This document shows positions 25,147 through 33,317 of a DNA stretch of 64,000 nt, one piece after another. The stretch's first letter is position 1. Each line of letters begins with the position of its first letter. The DNA is from UBA2093 sp044340485. Its GTDB lineage: Bacteria > Actinomycetota > Acidimicrobiia > Acidimicrobiales > Ilumatobacteraceae. The position numbers were made by a program, and so were the translations under genes. The notes beneath the pieces are model-generated. The model made no database searches and was not told the DNA's origin. It was given only the letters and a program-made list of their open reading frames with translations. The stretch lies in NCBI GenBank assembly GCA_044340485.1, contig JBIITN010000004.1, forward strand, positions 1-64,000. Reading direction: 5' to 3'.

Positions 25147-25493
25147 TGACCTCCTCTGTTAAGAGATTTCTTTTGTACTCGACTGAGCGCAAGTACCACA
25201 ACAACAAGACTGAAGACAGCAGCAATCACGTAATGCACAAAAGTCCATGCACCATTCAATTGAGAAGACAAGAAATCTTGTGACAAACGAAGAACTCCCA
25301 ACACAACAAGGACGAGACCTAGCCCGATAGCCAACGCGCCGGCGATCCCAAATGCCAGCCAACGAAGTGCCCCACGAAGCGGTTCAATAGTCTCTTGACG
25401 GGCGTACTGTTTCACCGACTCGACCACGTCAGAGACGTGATCAGACGTGGTGGGTGAACCCTTGAGAAATGCAAATTTAGAGCCTTTGACCAC
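25143..25493 (-). CDS. Two-helix membrane protein (actinobacterial holin-X-like)
   Basis: A 116-residue protein with two hydrophobic helices at about 46-68 and 86-106 separated by a short loop, a hydrophilic N terminus (SDVVESVKQYARQETIEPL) and a basic tail. The pattern fits the 'phage holin superfamily III / holin-X' family that is widespread in actinobacterial chromosomes outside prophages; lysis activity is not implied. The start is GTG 25493. It opens a four-gene coupled set with two small proteins and trmI. Confidence 0.65.
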   Translation of the reverse strand: MVKGSKFAFLKGSPTTSDHVSDVVESVKQYARQETIEPLRGALRWLAFGIAGALAIGLGLVLVVLGVLRLSQDFLSSQLNGAWTFVHYVIAAVFSLVVVVLALSRVQKKSLNRGGQ

Positions 25494-25543
25494 ATGCCTA
25501 TTGTGTCAGGCGTTCGCACTGTTTGCACCCTGACGAAGGCGTC

Positions 25544-26218
25544 TCAATCTGAAGGAAATGCTTGAAACGCAATGACCTCAGTGACGTGCTCCAATATTCG
25601 GTCCAAGATGTCGAGACCATCACCTACATTGCTGGCGTGCAACAACACATACCGATCATGAGGGCCACACGGAGTGTGTCGCACAAGAGACCAAAAGGCT
25701 GCATCAACAGCATCATCGTGCTGAATGTCATGAGTCCATTGCCCTGCTGCGAGTGTTGTCAGTTCTACGAGAGGCTCCATTGAGATACCACGCTGCTCAG
25801 TAAGTTGATAGATAAGGCTTCGAACTCGTTGAGCTGACATCGTGAGACGATCACACACACCGTCGCGATCGTCAGGTTGCACCGTAAGAGGCGCCATCAC
25901 AACTGCCTCTGCTGCTGGATACGGATCATCTGGCAACCATTCAGTGATAGTGCATCGAGACCCAGCACGACCAAACACGACGTACCCGCCATCGTCGGTT
26001 GCATACATTTGTTCGATTCCCACCAGTGTTCCTATGTCGCCACGTTTGTCGCTGCCACCCACCTCAGAGCCTGCAGTGATCATCACCGTGGCAAACACAA
26101 GATCCTCGCCAGCCAATAGGTCCCGACACATCTCCACATACCGAGGTTCGAATACACGCAACGACACCTCATCTCCGGGAACAAACACTCCCGACAAGGG
26201 AAACATCGCGATCTTCAT
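25544..26218 (-). CDS. Lon N-terminal-domain protein without protease
   Basis: A 224-residue protein consisting only of the substrate-recognition (LON, PUA-like) domain of Lon protease: MFPLSGVFVPGDEVSLRVFEPRY at the start and GTLVGIEQMYATDDGGYVVFGRAGSRCTI, followed by a helical C-terminal part. No AAA or serine-lysine protease domain follows. Such stand-alone LON-domain proteins are common in Actinobacteria and their role is unknown; substrate binding is inferred. It starts 8 bases after the dacB stop and is probably co-transcribed. Confidence 0.85.
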   Translation of the reverse strand: MKIAMFPLSGVFVPGDEVSLRVFEPRYVEMCRDLLAGEDLVFATVMITAGSEVGGSDKRGDIGTLVGIEQMYATDDGGYVVFGRAGSRCTITEWLPDDPYPAAEAVVMAPLTVQPDDRDGVCDRLTMSAQRVRSLIYQLTEQRGISMEPLVELTTLAAGQWTHDIQHDDAVDAAFWSLVRHTPCGPHDRYVLLHASNVGDGLDILDRILEHVTEVIAFQAFPSD

Positions 26219-26226
26219 CTCACTAC

Positions 26227-27612
26227 CTATGGTGCGAGTTCAGATGCAGACGGAGACGACGATGCAAGCGCTGTCACCTCTGCCAGATCATTCCAATGTG
26301 GCATGAACACCGATTGTTGATCGACAGATGGTGCGTTCATCATTAGGACAAACTGCACAGAATCGTCACCCTCTACTGGAACATAACCGGCAAGACCTTT
26401 GACATTGGACAATGTTCCTGTCTTCGCACGCATGATGCCAGCAATCGGCGATGTTCTAAACATGTCGCGCAATGTTCCAGATTCACCTGCAATTGGTAAC
26501 GACGGCAACAACCATTCTTCGTGATCTGACAATACGTCCATCACGAAAGAACACGTAAAGCCATTCTGAGCAGATAGTCCTGAACCATCAGACAACAAAG
26601 CAGTGTGGTCTGAATATTCGCGCTTTAGAAATTCCTGAACCACGGTGATTCCGGCAGCTGTCGACCCCTCACCTTTTTCTTTAAATCCCATTTCTTTTAA
26701 CAACAACTCCCCCGTGTTGTTGTCGCTGTTAATCAGTAACTCCTTCACAATCTCTGAAAGAGGCGCCGACTCAATTGTGGCCAACACAGTAAGGCCATCG
26801 GGTAACTGACCAACACGCGTAGATCCAGTCACAGAGACACCTCTCGCTGCCAGCAACGAACTGAAATCCAATGCAGCGCCATTTGCCGGCTCATTTGCCC
26901 GCATACCCGTTGAACCGACCATTGCATCGCTTGACATCAACGCCCCAAGTGGCCCTGCTTCAACACCGTTGAACGTCTCCGGCCACACCGACACGAAACG
27001 TGCAGTGTCGTAACGACTCTCAACACCAACAACTGCACCCAGTATTTGTCTCACTCCACTAGCAACAACGGAGTCGGCCAAGGTGTCGAGTGTCGTTCCA
27101 TACAAAGTCGGATACTTCTCTGTTGTTGGGTAGTTGCTTCGAACGAGGACAGGATCTCCCCCACCGACGATGAACAGATCTGCAACAACCCCGTTCACAA
27201 TCGAACCGCGCACTTCTGTGACGAAACGAAAATCTGGTCCCAAAATCTCCATCGATGCAACCGCAGTCAGCACTTTGACAAGCGAACCCGGCACCAAAGT
27301 GGCATTCATGTTTGTTGCTGTCAAGGTCTTGTTGAGCCAAGTCATGGATGTGCACGAGCCGCTGGGCAGATCTGACACAAAAGCATCCATCCCCGATTGA
27401 ACCGTGTTCAGTCGTGTTGTCCGCGACAGCACATCTGGGTGACGTCGTACCGACAGCACGGACACTGAAACAGGGGCAATAGGTTCTTTGGTAGCGAGCG
27501 CTTCTGATCGTGATGCAATATTGCCGAGCCATACCATGAGGATCGCGAGAAGAACGGTCCCGACAACGCCAGCTGCAATCACCACCCGCAACGGATTACT
27601 CGCGCGACGCAT
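26227..27612 (-). CDS. dacB: D-alanyl-D-alanine carboxypeptidase/endopeptidase (S13, PBP4 type)
   Basis: A 461-residue penicillin-binding protein of the DacB family that trims peptide cross-links in the cell wall. Seen: an N-terminal signal anchor (about 8-30), the SxxK tetrad Ser110-Leu-Val-Lys113 in VPGSLVKVLT, SDN in NSDNNTGELLLKEMG, and KTG in RAKTGTLSNVKGLAGYV. The start at ATG 27612 is preferred, because AAAGGG lies 6 bases upstream; ATG 27618 and GTG 27639 in the same frame would overlap or crowd the preceding gene. It acts outside the membrane and is flanked by the acyl-CoA synthetase and the LON-domain protein. Confidence 0.9.
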   Translation of the reverse strand: MRRASNPLRVVIAAGVVGTVLLAILMVWLGNIASRSEALATKEPIAPVSVSVLSVRRHPDVLSRTTRLNTVQSGMDAFVSDLPSGSCTSMTWLNKTLTATNMNATLVPGSLVKVLTAVASMEILGPDFRFVTEVRGSIVNGVVADLFIVGGGDPVLVRSNYPTTEKYPTLYGTTLDTLADSVVASGVRQILGAVVGVESRYDTARFVSVWPETFNGVEAGPLGALMSSDAMVGSTGMRANEPANGAALDFSSLLAARGVSVTGSTRVGQLPDGLTVLATIESAPLSEIVKELLINSDNNTGELLLKEMGFKEKGEGSTAAGITVVQEFLKREYSDHTALLSDGSGLSAQNGFTCSFVMDVLSDHEEWLLPSLPIAGESGTLRDMFRTSPIAGIMRAKTGTLSNVKGLAGYVPVEGDDSVQFVLMMNAPSVDQQSVFMPHWNDLAEVTALASSSPSASELAP

Positions 27613-27622
27613 GACCATCCCT

Positions 27623-29812
27623 TTATCTTTTTGCGACACCGCGATGTACCGCGTATCTGTACAAATGACCGAGTGCCTTCACCGCACGATGACCACTTGC
27701 ATAACACAGTCGACCCGACTCACGCACTGCCACTACACCTGGATTGTTGGGGTCAGCTAGTGACAACTCGGTGCATACGAGGATTGGTTTGCCGGTGTGT
27801 TCCGACAATTCGTGAGCAGCTTCGGCAAAGCGAGCATCTTGTCGTTCGTGATATTGAACAATGCGTTCTAATCCGTGATCGGGATAGAACGGACCTTCGC
27901 GCATCAGGCGCGCTTGGTTCGCTTGAATACCCAGTCCAAGATAAATCACCGCGTCCACTTGTGGATGATTTGCGATGAGACCCATGACCTCTGGAATTGT
28001 GTCACGGGTTTCGCCGCCAGCGCAGTCAACGGGGTTGTTCTTGCTCCATCGTGGCGGCAACTTCTCGTCGATTGCTGCCTTTAAATCATCGGGTAACGCA
28101 AGCAGTTGCAGGCTGCCTTCATCTGCAATCGCATCAGAAGTCACCACCCCCCATCCACCGGCAGTCGTCAACACCACAACGTTGGGGCCTAGTGGCAACG
28201 GCTGAGTGGCAAAAGTAGCGGCGGTTTCAAACGCTTCCTCGACATTGGCTGCACGCGTGATTCCGTGATAGCGACATGCTCCATCAAAGACCGAATCGTT
28301 TGCAGCGAGTGCGCCAGTATGACTAGCCGCTGCACGTGCACCCTTTTCTGTAGAACCACCTTTCACCACAACCACTGGCTTACGGTTCGTCGATTGGCCA
28401 AGGCGACGCATGAGCGATGTGCCATCGGTAATGCCTTCGATGTATGCAAGGGACACTTTCGACTTGTCATCATTTGCGTACCACTCGATGAGATCAGCAA
28501 CACCGAGTGCAGCTGCATTGCCCGCTGACACTGCACGACTAATGCCTACGCCGCTTTGACGTGCGTAATTCATAAAACTTGATACGAAGTTGCCGCTTTG
28601 ACTCGCAACTGCAATCTGTCCTGCCGGTGGGTAAGGAGCCACAATTTGTGCGCACAGATGAGCTGGTGTCGACACCACTCCTTGTCCATTTGGGCCTGCA
28701 AGCAAGATGCCTAATTCGTCGGCGAGTGCAATAAGTTCGCGCTCCATCTCTTGGCCTTCTGGGCCGGCTTCGCCATATCCCGCAGAAGTAAGAAATGCCG
28801 CTTGAATTCCCTTTGCTGCACAGGCTCGAAGCAAATCAGGATTCGCTGAAGCAGGTGTACACACAAAAACAAGATCGATCTCATTCTCCGGTAACTGCGC
28901 AATATCGGCAACTGTCGTAATACCCAACACTTCCTCACCATTGAGGTTTGTCCCGTAGACCCCACCTGCATATCCACTTGCCAACATGTTGTGTAACGAC
29001 ACGAAACCAAATTTGCCTGGATGAGAAGACGCTCCCGTCACAAGAACGCCACGCGGTTCAAATAACGCGCGGAACTGCTCGTCACTATAAGGCGCACGTT
29101 GCACTGTGCTGACTACCTCTCGTACACCCTTTTCGACTAGCGCATCAACGGCGACTACAGATCCTCTTGGGGTAATAATCATTGGGTTGATATCGATCGA
29201 CACAATGTCGGTGTGGGTCTCGGCTGCCCGCGATAACGCCATCAAACAGGCCACGACCTCGTTGACGTTCACAGCTGACTCACCACGGAATTCACCGAGA
29301 ATTTTTTGGGTACGCAATGACGACACCATCGCGCGCGCGATGTTTTCAGTGAGAGGAATCGGACGAAACGCGACATCAGCGATGGCTTCAGCAAAAATGC
29401 CACCAATACCCAGCATCACGTTTGGACCAAATTGTGGATCAACCACGACACCAGCGATGAGTTCACGATTGCCGTGCACCATTGGCGCCACTAGTAAGTG
29501 AACCTCTCCATCTTCTGGGCGAGCAGCCGCTAGTAGGTCGGTTGCTGCGTCACACACCGCTGCAGCATCTGAAAGACGTAAGCGCACTAGACCGCGTTCT
29601 GTCTTATGTGCAATCGCGTCCCCACCAAGTTTGACAACAACAGGAAAGCCAACCTCCGCAGCTGCCGCTTCGGCCTCTTGCGCCGTTGACACCACACGTT
29701 CAGGTGCAAAAGGAACACCAAGTGGAGCCAATAATGCCTTTGAATCGGTCTCTGAAAGAGTGGCACCTCGTGATGTATCACTTGAATGCGAAGCGGGGTT
29801 CTGAGAAGTCAC
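27623..29812 (-). CDS. NDP-forming acyl-CoA synthetase with N-terminal ATP-grasp
   Basis: A 729-residue enzyme of the ADP-forming acetate/acyl-CoA ligase superfamily. Domain order is ATP-grasp first (LLAPLGVPFAPERVV, VGFPVVVKLGGDAIAHKTERG; about 20-235), then a CoA-binding Rossmann domain (LFEPRGVLVTGASSHPGKFG) and two succinyl-CoA-ligase-like domains with the phospho-histidine motif ASHTGALA; this is permuted relative to the common CoA-binding-first form. It interconverts an acyl-CoA plus ADP and Pi with acid plus ATP and CoA; the acyl group is unknown. The start is GTG 29812, with TACCGT 6 bases upstream; a frame to 29875 would run into tetR. It lies 19 bases after the tetR gene. Confidence 0.85.
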   Translation of the reverse strand: MTSQNPASHSSDTSRGATLSETDSKALLAPLGVPFAPERVVSTAQEAEAAAAEVGFPVVVKLGGDAIAHKTERGLVRLRLSDAAAVCDAATDLLAAARPEDGEVHLLVAPMVHGNRELIAGVVVDPQFGPNVMLGIGGIFAEAIADVAFRPIPLTENIARAMVSSLRTQKILGEFRGESAVNVNEVVACLMALSRAAETHTDIVSIDINPMIITPRGSVVAVDALVEKGVREVVSTVQRAPYSDEQFRALFEPRGVLVTGASSHPGKFGFVSLHNMLASGYAGGVYGTNLNGEEVLGITTVADIAQLPENEIDLVFVCTPASANPDLLRACAAKGIQAAFLTSAGYGEAGPEGQEMERELIALADELGILLAGPNGQGVVSTPAHLCAQIVAPYPPAGQIAVASQSGNFVSSFMNYARQSGVGISRAVSAGNAAALGVADLIEWYANDDKSKVSLAYIEGITDGTSLMRRLGQSTNRKPVVVVKGGSTEKGARAAASHTGALAANDSVFDGACRYHGITRAANVEEAFETAATFATQPLPLGPNVVVLTTAGGWGVVTSDAIADEGSLQLLALPDDLKAAIDEKLPPRWSKNNPVDCAGGETRDTIPEVMGLIANHPQVDAVIYLGLGIQANQARLMREGPFYPDHGLERIVQYHERQDARFAEAAHELSEHTGKPILVCTELSLADPNNPGVVAVRESGRLCYASGHRAVKALGHLYRYAVHRGVAKR

Positions 29813-29818
29813 CTCACT

Positions 29819-29824
29819 ACGGTA
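29819..29824 (-). promoter_or_regulatory. -10 box of a leaderless promoter (acyl-CoA synthetase)
   Basis: TACCGT on the minus strand, 6 bases before the GTG at 29812, within the short gap after tetR. Confidence 0.45.
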
Positions 29825-29831
29825 GCGATGT

Positions 29832-30458
29832 TTATCCCACCAAAGCCGCATGAAAGAAGCTGATAACAGCATCACAATGATCTGATACGGCTTCTCTGCT
29901 GAGCACGCTCTCTGTGATCAGTCCATCTATCAATGGAGCATCACTGAAGTACGTCAAAATCGCACCATAGCCAGTGATGAGCAAATGACGTGGTTCGTGA
30001 TATCGAAACGTTCCAGCAGACATTTCCCGCTCGAGGTATGACACAGACGCATCAAACAGCGGTTTGATCACAGCAGCAAGATCAATACCGAGATGAGTGC
30101 CGCCGTCCAAAGCCTCTCGTCTCATGATGCGCACATAGTCGGGATTCTCTTCAAACAGTTCGAACCCGGCACGAACCACAATTTCAAATTTCTCCCACCC
30201 TGTTGCAGTACTGGTGATCGCATCAGCGATGCGTTCCAACCAATCCGACAACAAAGTCTCAAACACATCTCCGTACAGAGCTTCTTTGCTGGGAAAATGA
30301 TGCAAGAGACTGGGACGGCGAATTCCCACTCCTGCGGCGATGTCATTAAGAGAAGTGCCCTCGTATCCGGCATGAGCAAAGCAACGCAGAGCCTCCGTCA
30401 AAATCTGCTCTCTCGTGCTTGGGAGGGGGGCCTCGACCAAAGGGGCGACCGATGACAT
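29832..30458 (-). CDS. TetR-family transcription regulator
   Basis: A 208-residue TetR-type repressor. The N-terminal helix-turn-helix domain covers about 16-62: TREQILTEALRCFAHAGYEGTSLNDIAAGVGIRRPSLLHHFPSKEALY in order, with a helical ligand-binding domain behind it. The start is ATG 30458, set by TAGCCT 7 bases upstream. It is divergent from a fatty acid desaturase across a perfect 18-base palindrome, and followed by an acyl-CoA synthetase, so its ligand is plausibly an acyl-CoA or fatty acid (inference). It probably represses itself too. Confidence 0.9.
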   Translation of the reverse strand: MSSVAPLVEAPLPSTREQILTEALRCFAHAGYEGTSLNDIAAGVGIRRPSLLHHFPSKEALYGDVFETLLSDWLERIADAITSTATGWEKFEIVVRAGFELFEENPDYVRIMRREALDGGTHLGIDLAAVIKPLFDASVSYLEREMSAGTFRYHEPRHLLITGYGAILTYFSDAPLIDGLITESVLSREAVSDHCDAVISFFHAALVG

Positions 30459-30462
30459 AATC

Positions 30463-30479
30463 CACAGGCTACACCTGTG
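30463..30479. promoter_or_regulatory. tetR promoter region with second inverted repeat
   Basis: CACAGG (30463-30468) and CCTGTG (30474-30479) form an inverted repeat with a 5-base spacer. It overlaps the minus-strand TAGCCT box (30466-30471), which is 7 bases before the tetR ATG. Confidence 0.4.
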
Positions 30480-30480
30480 T

Positions 30481-30498
30481 CTACCTACCGGTAGGTAG
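30481..30498. promoter_or_regulatory. Perfect 18-bp palindrome, likely TetR operator
   Basis: CTACCTACCGGTAGGTAG is fully self-complementary and lies between the divergent tetR and desaturase starts. It occupies the spacer and -35 side of the desaturase promoter, so binding should block it. Length and symmetry suit a TetR dimer pair; no experimental support is available here. Confidence 0.7.
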
Positions 30499-30503
30499 CG
30501 CAC

Positions 30504-30509
30504 TAGACT
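30504..30509 (+). promoter_or_regulatory. -10 box of a leaderless promoter (desaturase)
   Basis: TAGACT, 6 bases before the ATG at 30516 and directly downstream of the palindrome; no ribosome-binding site. Confidence 0.55.
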
Positions 30510-30515
30510 TTCGCA

Positions 30516-31292
30516 ATGAACTGGTTTCTTCAAGCATTGTTGTTGGGAACTCTTGTTGGGCTTGGCGTCTCAATCGTTGCCAACACGTGCACCACTGTCT
30601 TTTTACATCGAGCACTTAGTCATCGTGCATTGACACTGCGTCAACCTGCCACTTTTGTCTTCCGACTGTTCGTATGGATCACTACCGGCATCCGTCCACG
30701 CCAATGGGTTGCGGTTCATCGCAAACACCACGCGTACACCGACATTGAGGGTGATCCTCATTCGCCCGTTCTATTGGGTTGGGTGACGGTGCAGATGAAA
30801 AACGTTGCGCTGTATCGGGCTGCTGCAAAAGATGAAGAACTCCTCAACAAGTACGCCAAAGATCTGCCCTATGACGCGTGGGATCGGGCACTCTTTAACC
30901 GAGCATTCCTCGGACTTGGAGTCGGAATTGTGCTGCTCATTGTCGTTTTTGGACCTATCGCTGGACTTATTGCGGCGGTGGTGCACATGAATTTCTACCT
31001 AGCTGGTTCGGCAGCTGTGAATGCCATTGGTCATCGCTTTGGACGTCGCACGTACCCGAACGGTGCCACCAACTTGCAGTGGCTTGCACTTCTCACGATG
31101 GGCGAAGGGCTGCACAACAATCATCACGCTGCACCCTCATCTCCGCGTCTTTCTCATCGACGTTCAGAGTTTGACCCTGGATGGTGGGTAGTTCGAATTC
31201 TTGCGTGGTCTCGCCTTGCCCACTTGCGTTTCACAGACGTTCGTCTCACTGCTCGCGCAAAAAGCATGCAATCTACATCTGAAGCCGCGTAG
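30516..31292 (+). CDS. Membrane fatty acid (acyl-CoA) desaturase
   Basis: A 258-residue diiron desaturase of the stearoyl-CoA/OLE1 family that places a double bond in acyl chains and so keeps membranes fluid. All three histidine boxes are present: HRALSH (31-36), HRKHH (68-72) and HNNHH near residue 197; membrane helices lie at about 3-28, 45-60 and 128-165. It is shorter than many relatives and has no fused cytochrome b5, so it needs an external electron donor. The promoter is leaderless and overlaps a TetR-type palindrome; the divergent tetR is its probable regulator. Confidence 0.92.
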   Translation: MNWFLQALLLGTLVGLGVSIVANTCTTVFLHRALSHRALTLRQPATFVFRLFVWITTGIRPRQWVAVHRKHHAYTDIEGDPHSPVLLGWVTVQMKNVALYRAAAKDEELLNKYAKDLPYDAWDRALFNRAFLGLGVGIVLLIVVFGPIAGLIAAVVHMNFYLAGSAAVNAIGHRFGRRTYPNGATNLQWLALLTMGEGLHNNHHAAPSSPRLSHRRSEFDPGWWVVRILAWSRLAHLRFTDVRLTARAKSMQSTSEAA

Positions 31293-31352
31293 GCCGTAAC
31301 GATCTATGTGGTAGCTCCCGCATCGATCATCTCCCACATAGAGGTCACCGAT

Positions 31353-31358
31353 TACGAT
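31353..31358 (+). promoter_or_regulatory. -10 box of a leaderless promoter (tkt-tal)
   Basis: TACGAT, 6 bases before GTG 31365. It decides between this start and an in-frame GTG at 31308. Confidence 0.5.
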
Positions 31359-31364
31359 TCGAAC

Positions 31365-33317
31365 GTGACTAACGCACCGCGCCTTGATTCCAGCCTTGAC
31401 ACTGCAGCAATTGCAATTATTCGATCGTTAGCAATGGATGCGCCACTGGCTGCAAAAAGTGGACATCAAGGTACGGCCATGGCTCTTGCTCCGCTTGCTC
31501 ATGTTCTCTACAGCCGAGTGATGAAACATCATCCTGTCGATGCACAATGGCCAGATCGCGATCGTTTCATCTTGTCGATCGGTCACGCATCTATCTTGCA
31601 GTACGCGCTGTTGTATTTGGCTGGATACGGACTCGAAATGAATGATCTCAAATCTTTTCGCCAGTGGGATTCATTAACGCCAGGCCACCCAGAAGTTGGG
31701 CACACAGTGGGTGTCGAAGTCACCACCGGTCCACTTGGTCAGGGTTTTGCAAACGCAGTCGGTATGGCAATTGCAGAGGAGCACTTGCGTGCACGCTTTG
31801 GTATCGAAAACCAAAACCACCATACGTGGGTAATAGCAGGTGATGGTTGTCTGATGGAAGGCGTCAGCCACGAAGCGGCGTCGCTTGCAGGCCATCTCAA
31901 ACTAGAGCGCTTAATCTGCATATTCGACGACAACAAAATCACGATTGACGGATCAACATCACTCACGTGTTCCGACGATGTACCTGCTCGTTTTCGCTCG
32001 TACGGCTGGAATGTGATTGAAGCTGGAGAAATTGCAGAAGATTGTGACGCACTCGAGTTAGCACTCCTACAAGCAAAGGAACACACTGGATCTCCCACTC
32101 TTGTCGTGCTTCGCTCACACGTGGGATTCCCATCGCCAGACTTCACCGACAGACATGAAGCACACGGAAATCCGTTTACTGCTGAACACGTGAGTGCAAC
32201 AAAAAAAGTGATGGGCATCCCCAACGAACCATTTTGGGCTCCCGCCGACATCGTGAACACATACCGCAGTTTCTGTGCGACACGTTGTATTGATGCATAC
32301 GCGACATGGTCCACACAACCATCCGACAAAAGATCAGCGTTTGCGACAATGTGGAATTCACCACCGTCAGTACGTGATTTGCCGGAGTTTGGATCAGACT
32401 CACAACTTGCAACTCGTGTTGCATTCCAACAGGTCCTCGATGCCACACTTCCCTCGCTTCCCCAAGTGGTGAGCGGCTCTGCGGACCTCACGGGAAATAC
32501 CGGTGTAAAGCTCTCGGGACAAAGCGGGTTCTCCGTCTCATCTCGAGAGGGCCGACAGGTGTATTACGGGATTCGCGAACACGCGATGGGTGCCGCACTC
32601 GTGGGTATGGCTCTCCACGGTGGCGTCGTTCCTGTTGGTGGCACATTCTTTGTGTTCGCCGACTACATGCGTCCAGCCATTCGTCTCGCTGCACTTTCCG
32701 GTGCACGCTGTGTCTTTGTGTTCAGCCATGACTCGGTGGGAGTGGGCGAAGATGGCCCCACTCACCAACCAGTGGAACACCTTGCGACACTGCGCGCAAT
32801 TCCTGGATTACAAGTAATTCGTCCTGCTGACCAAAACGAAACTGCCCAAGCATGGAGCGCTGCACTGCAATACAACGGCCCGACAGCTTTGATCTTGTCA
32901 CGACAAAACGTTCCGGCTATCACAGATGGTGCCGCTGTTGCTACGGGTGCAGCAGCCCTCAAAAAAGTTGACTCACCCCATGTTGTGCTCGTCGCAACTG
33001 GTAGCGAAGTCTCCGTCGCTGTGGCAGCAGCTGAAGCACTTGCTTCTGAATCTGTGCGAGCCCAAGTGGTGTCAATGCCGTCATGGGATCGATTCGCTGC
33101 ACAAAGCAAATCCTTCCAACTAAGTGTTTTTCCCGACGGCGTTCCCGTGATCAGCATCGAAGCAGCCACCACATTTGGATGGGATCGATATGCAGATGCA
33201 ATGGTTGGCATCGATCGGTTCGGGGCAAGTGCGCCGGGCAATGTTGTTATGGAACAATTGGGAATCAATGTTGCAAATGTCGTTGCAACCGTAAAGAAAG
33301 TGATGTCACCGCAATGA
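31365..33317 (+). CDS. tkt: Transketolase
   Basis: A 650-residue thiamine-diphosphate enzyme of the non-oxidative pentose phosphate pathway that moves two-carbon units between sugar phosphates. Seen: SGHQGTAMALAPLAHVLYSRVM (family form SGHPGxxMxxAP), LSIGHASILQYALLYLAGY, the TPP/Mg motif GDGCLMEGVSHEA..(N) with DDNKITIDG, and the C-terminal half with GIREHAMGAALVGMALHGG and HDSVGVGEDGPTHQPVE. The start GTG 31365 is set by the TACGAT box; GTG 31308 would add 19 residues. Its stop overlaps the transaldolase start by 4 bases. Confidence 0.94.
   Translation: MTNAPRLDSSLDTAAIAIIRSLAMDAPLAAKSGHQGTAMALAPLAHVLYSRVMKHHPVDAQWPDRDRFILSIGHASILQYALLYLAGYGLEMNDLKSFRQWDSLTPGHPEVGHTVGVEVTTGPLGQGFANAVGMAIAEEHLRARFGIENQNHHTWVIAGDGCLMEGVSHEAASLAGHLKLERLICIFDDNKITIDGSTSLTCSDDVPARFRSYGWNVIEAGEIAEDCDALELALLQAKEHTGSPTLVVLRSHVGFPSPDFTDRHEAHGNPFTAEHVSATKKVMGIPNEPFWAPADIVNTYRSFCATRCIDAYATWSTQPSDKRSAFATMWNSPPSVRDLPEFGSDSQLATRVAFQQVLDATLPSLPQVVSGSADLTGNTGVKLSGQSGFSVSSREGRQVYYGIREHAMGAALVGMALHGGVVPVGGTFFVFADYMRPAIRLAALSGARCVFVFSHDSVGVGEDGPTHQPVEHLATLRAIPGLQVIRPADQNETAQAWSAALQYNGPTALILSRQNVPAITDGAAVATGAAALKKVDSPHVVLVATGSEVSVAVAAAEALASESVRAQVVSMPSWDRFAAQSKSFQLSVFPDGVPVISIEAATTFGWDRYADAMVGIDRFGASAPGNVVMEQLGINVANVVATVKKVMSPQ

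Noticed and set aside
33083..33313. Extended N terminus of transaldolase within transketolase
   Set aside because: It is out of frame with transketolase and lacks similarity; the ATGA overlap at 33314 gives a normal transaldolase N terminus.
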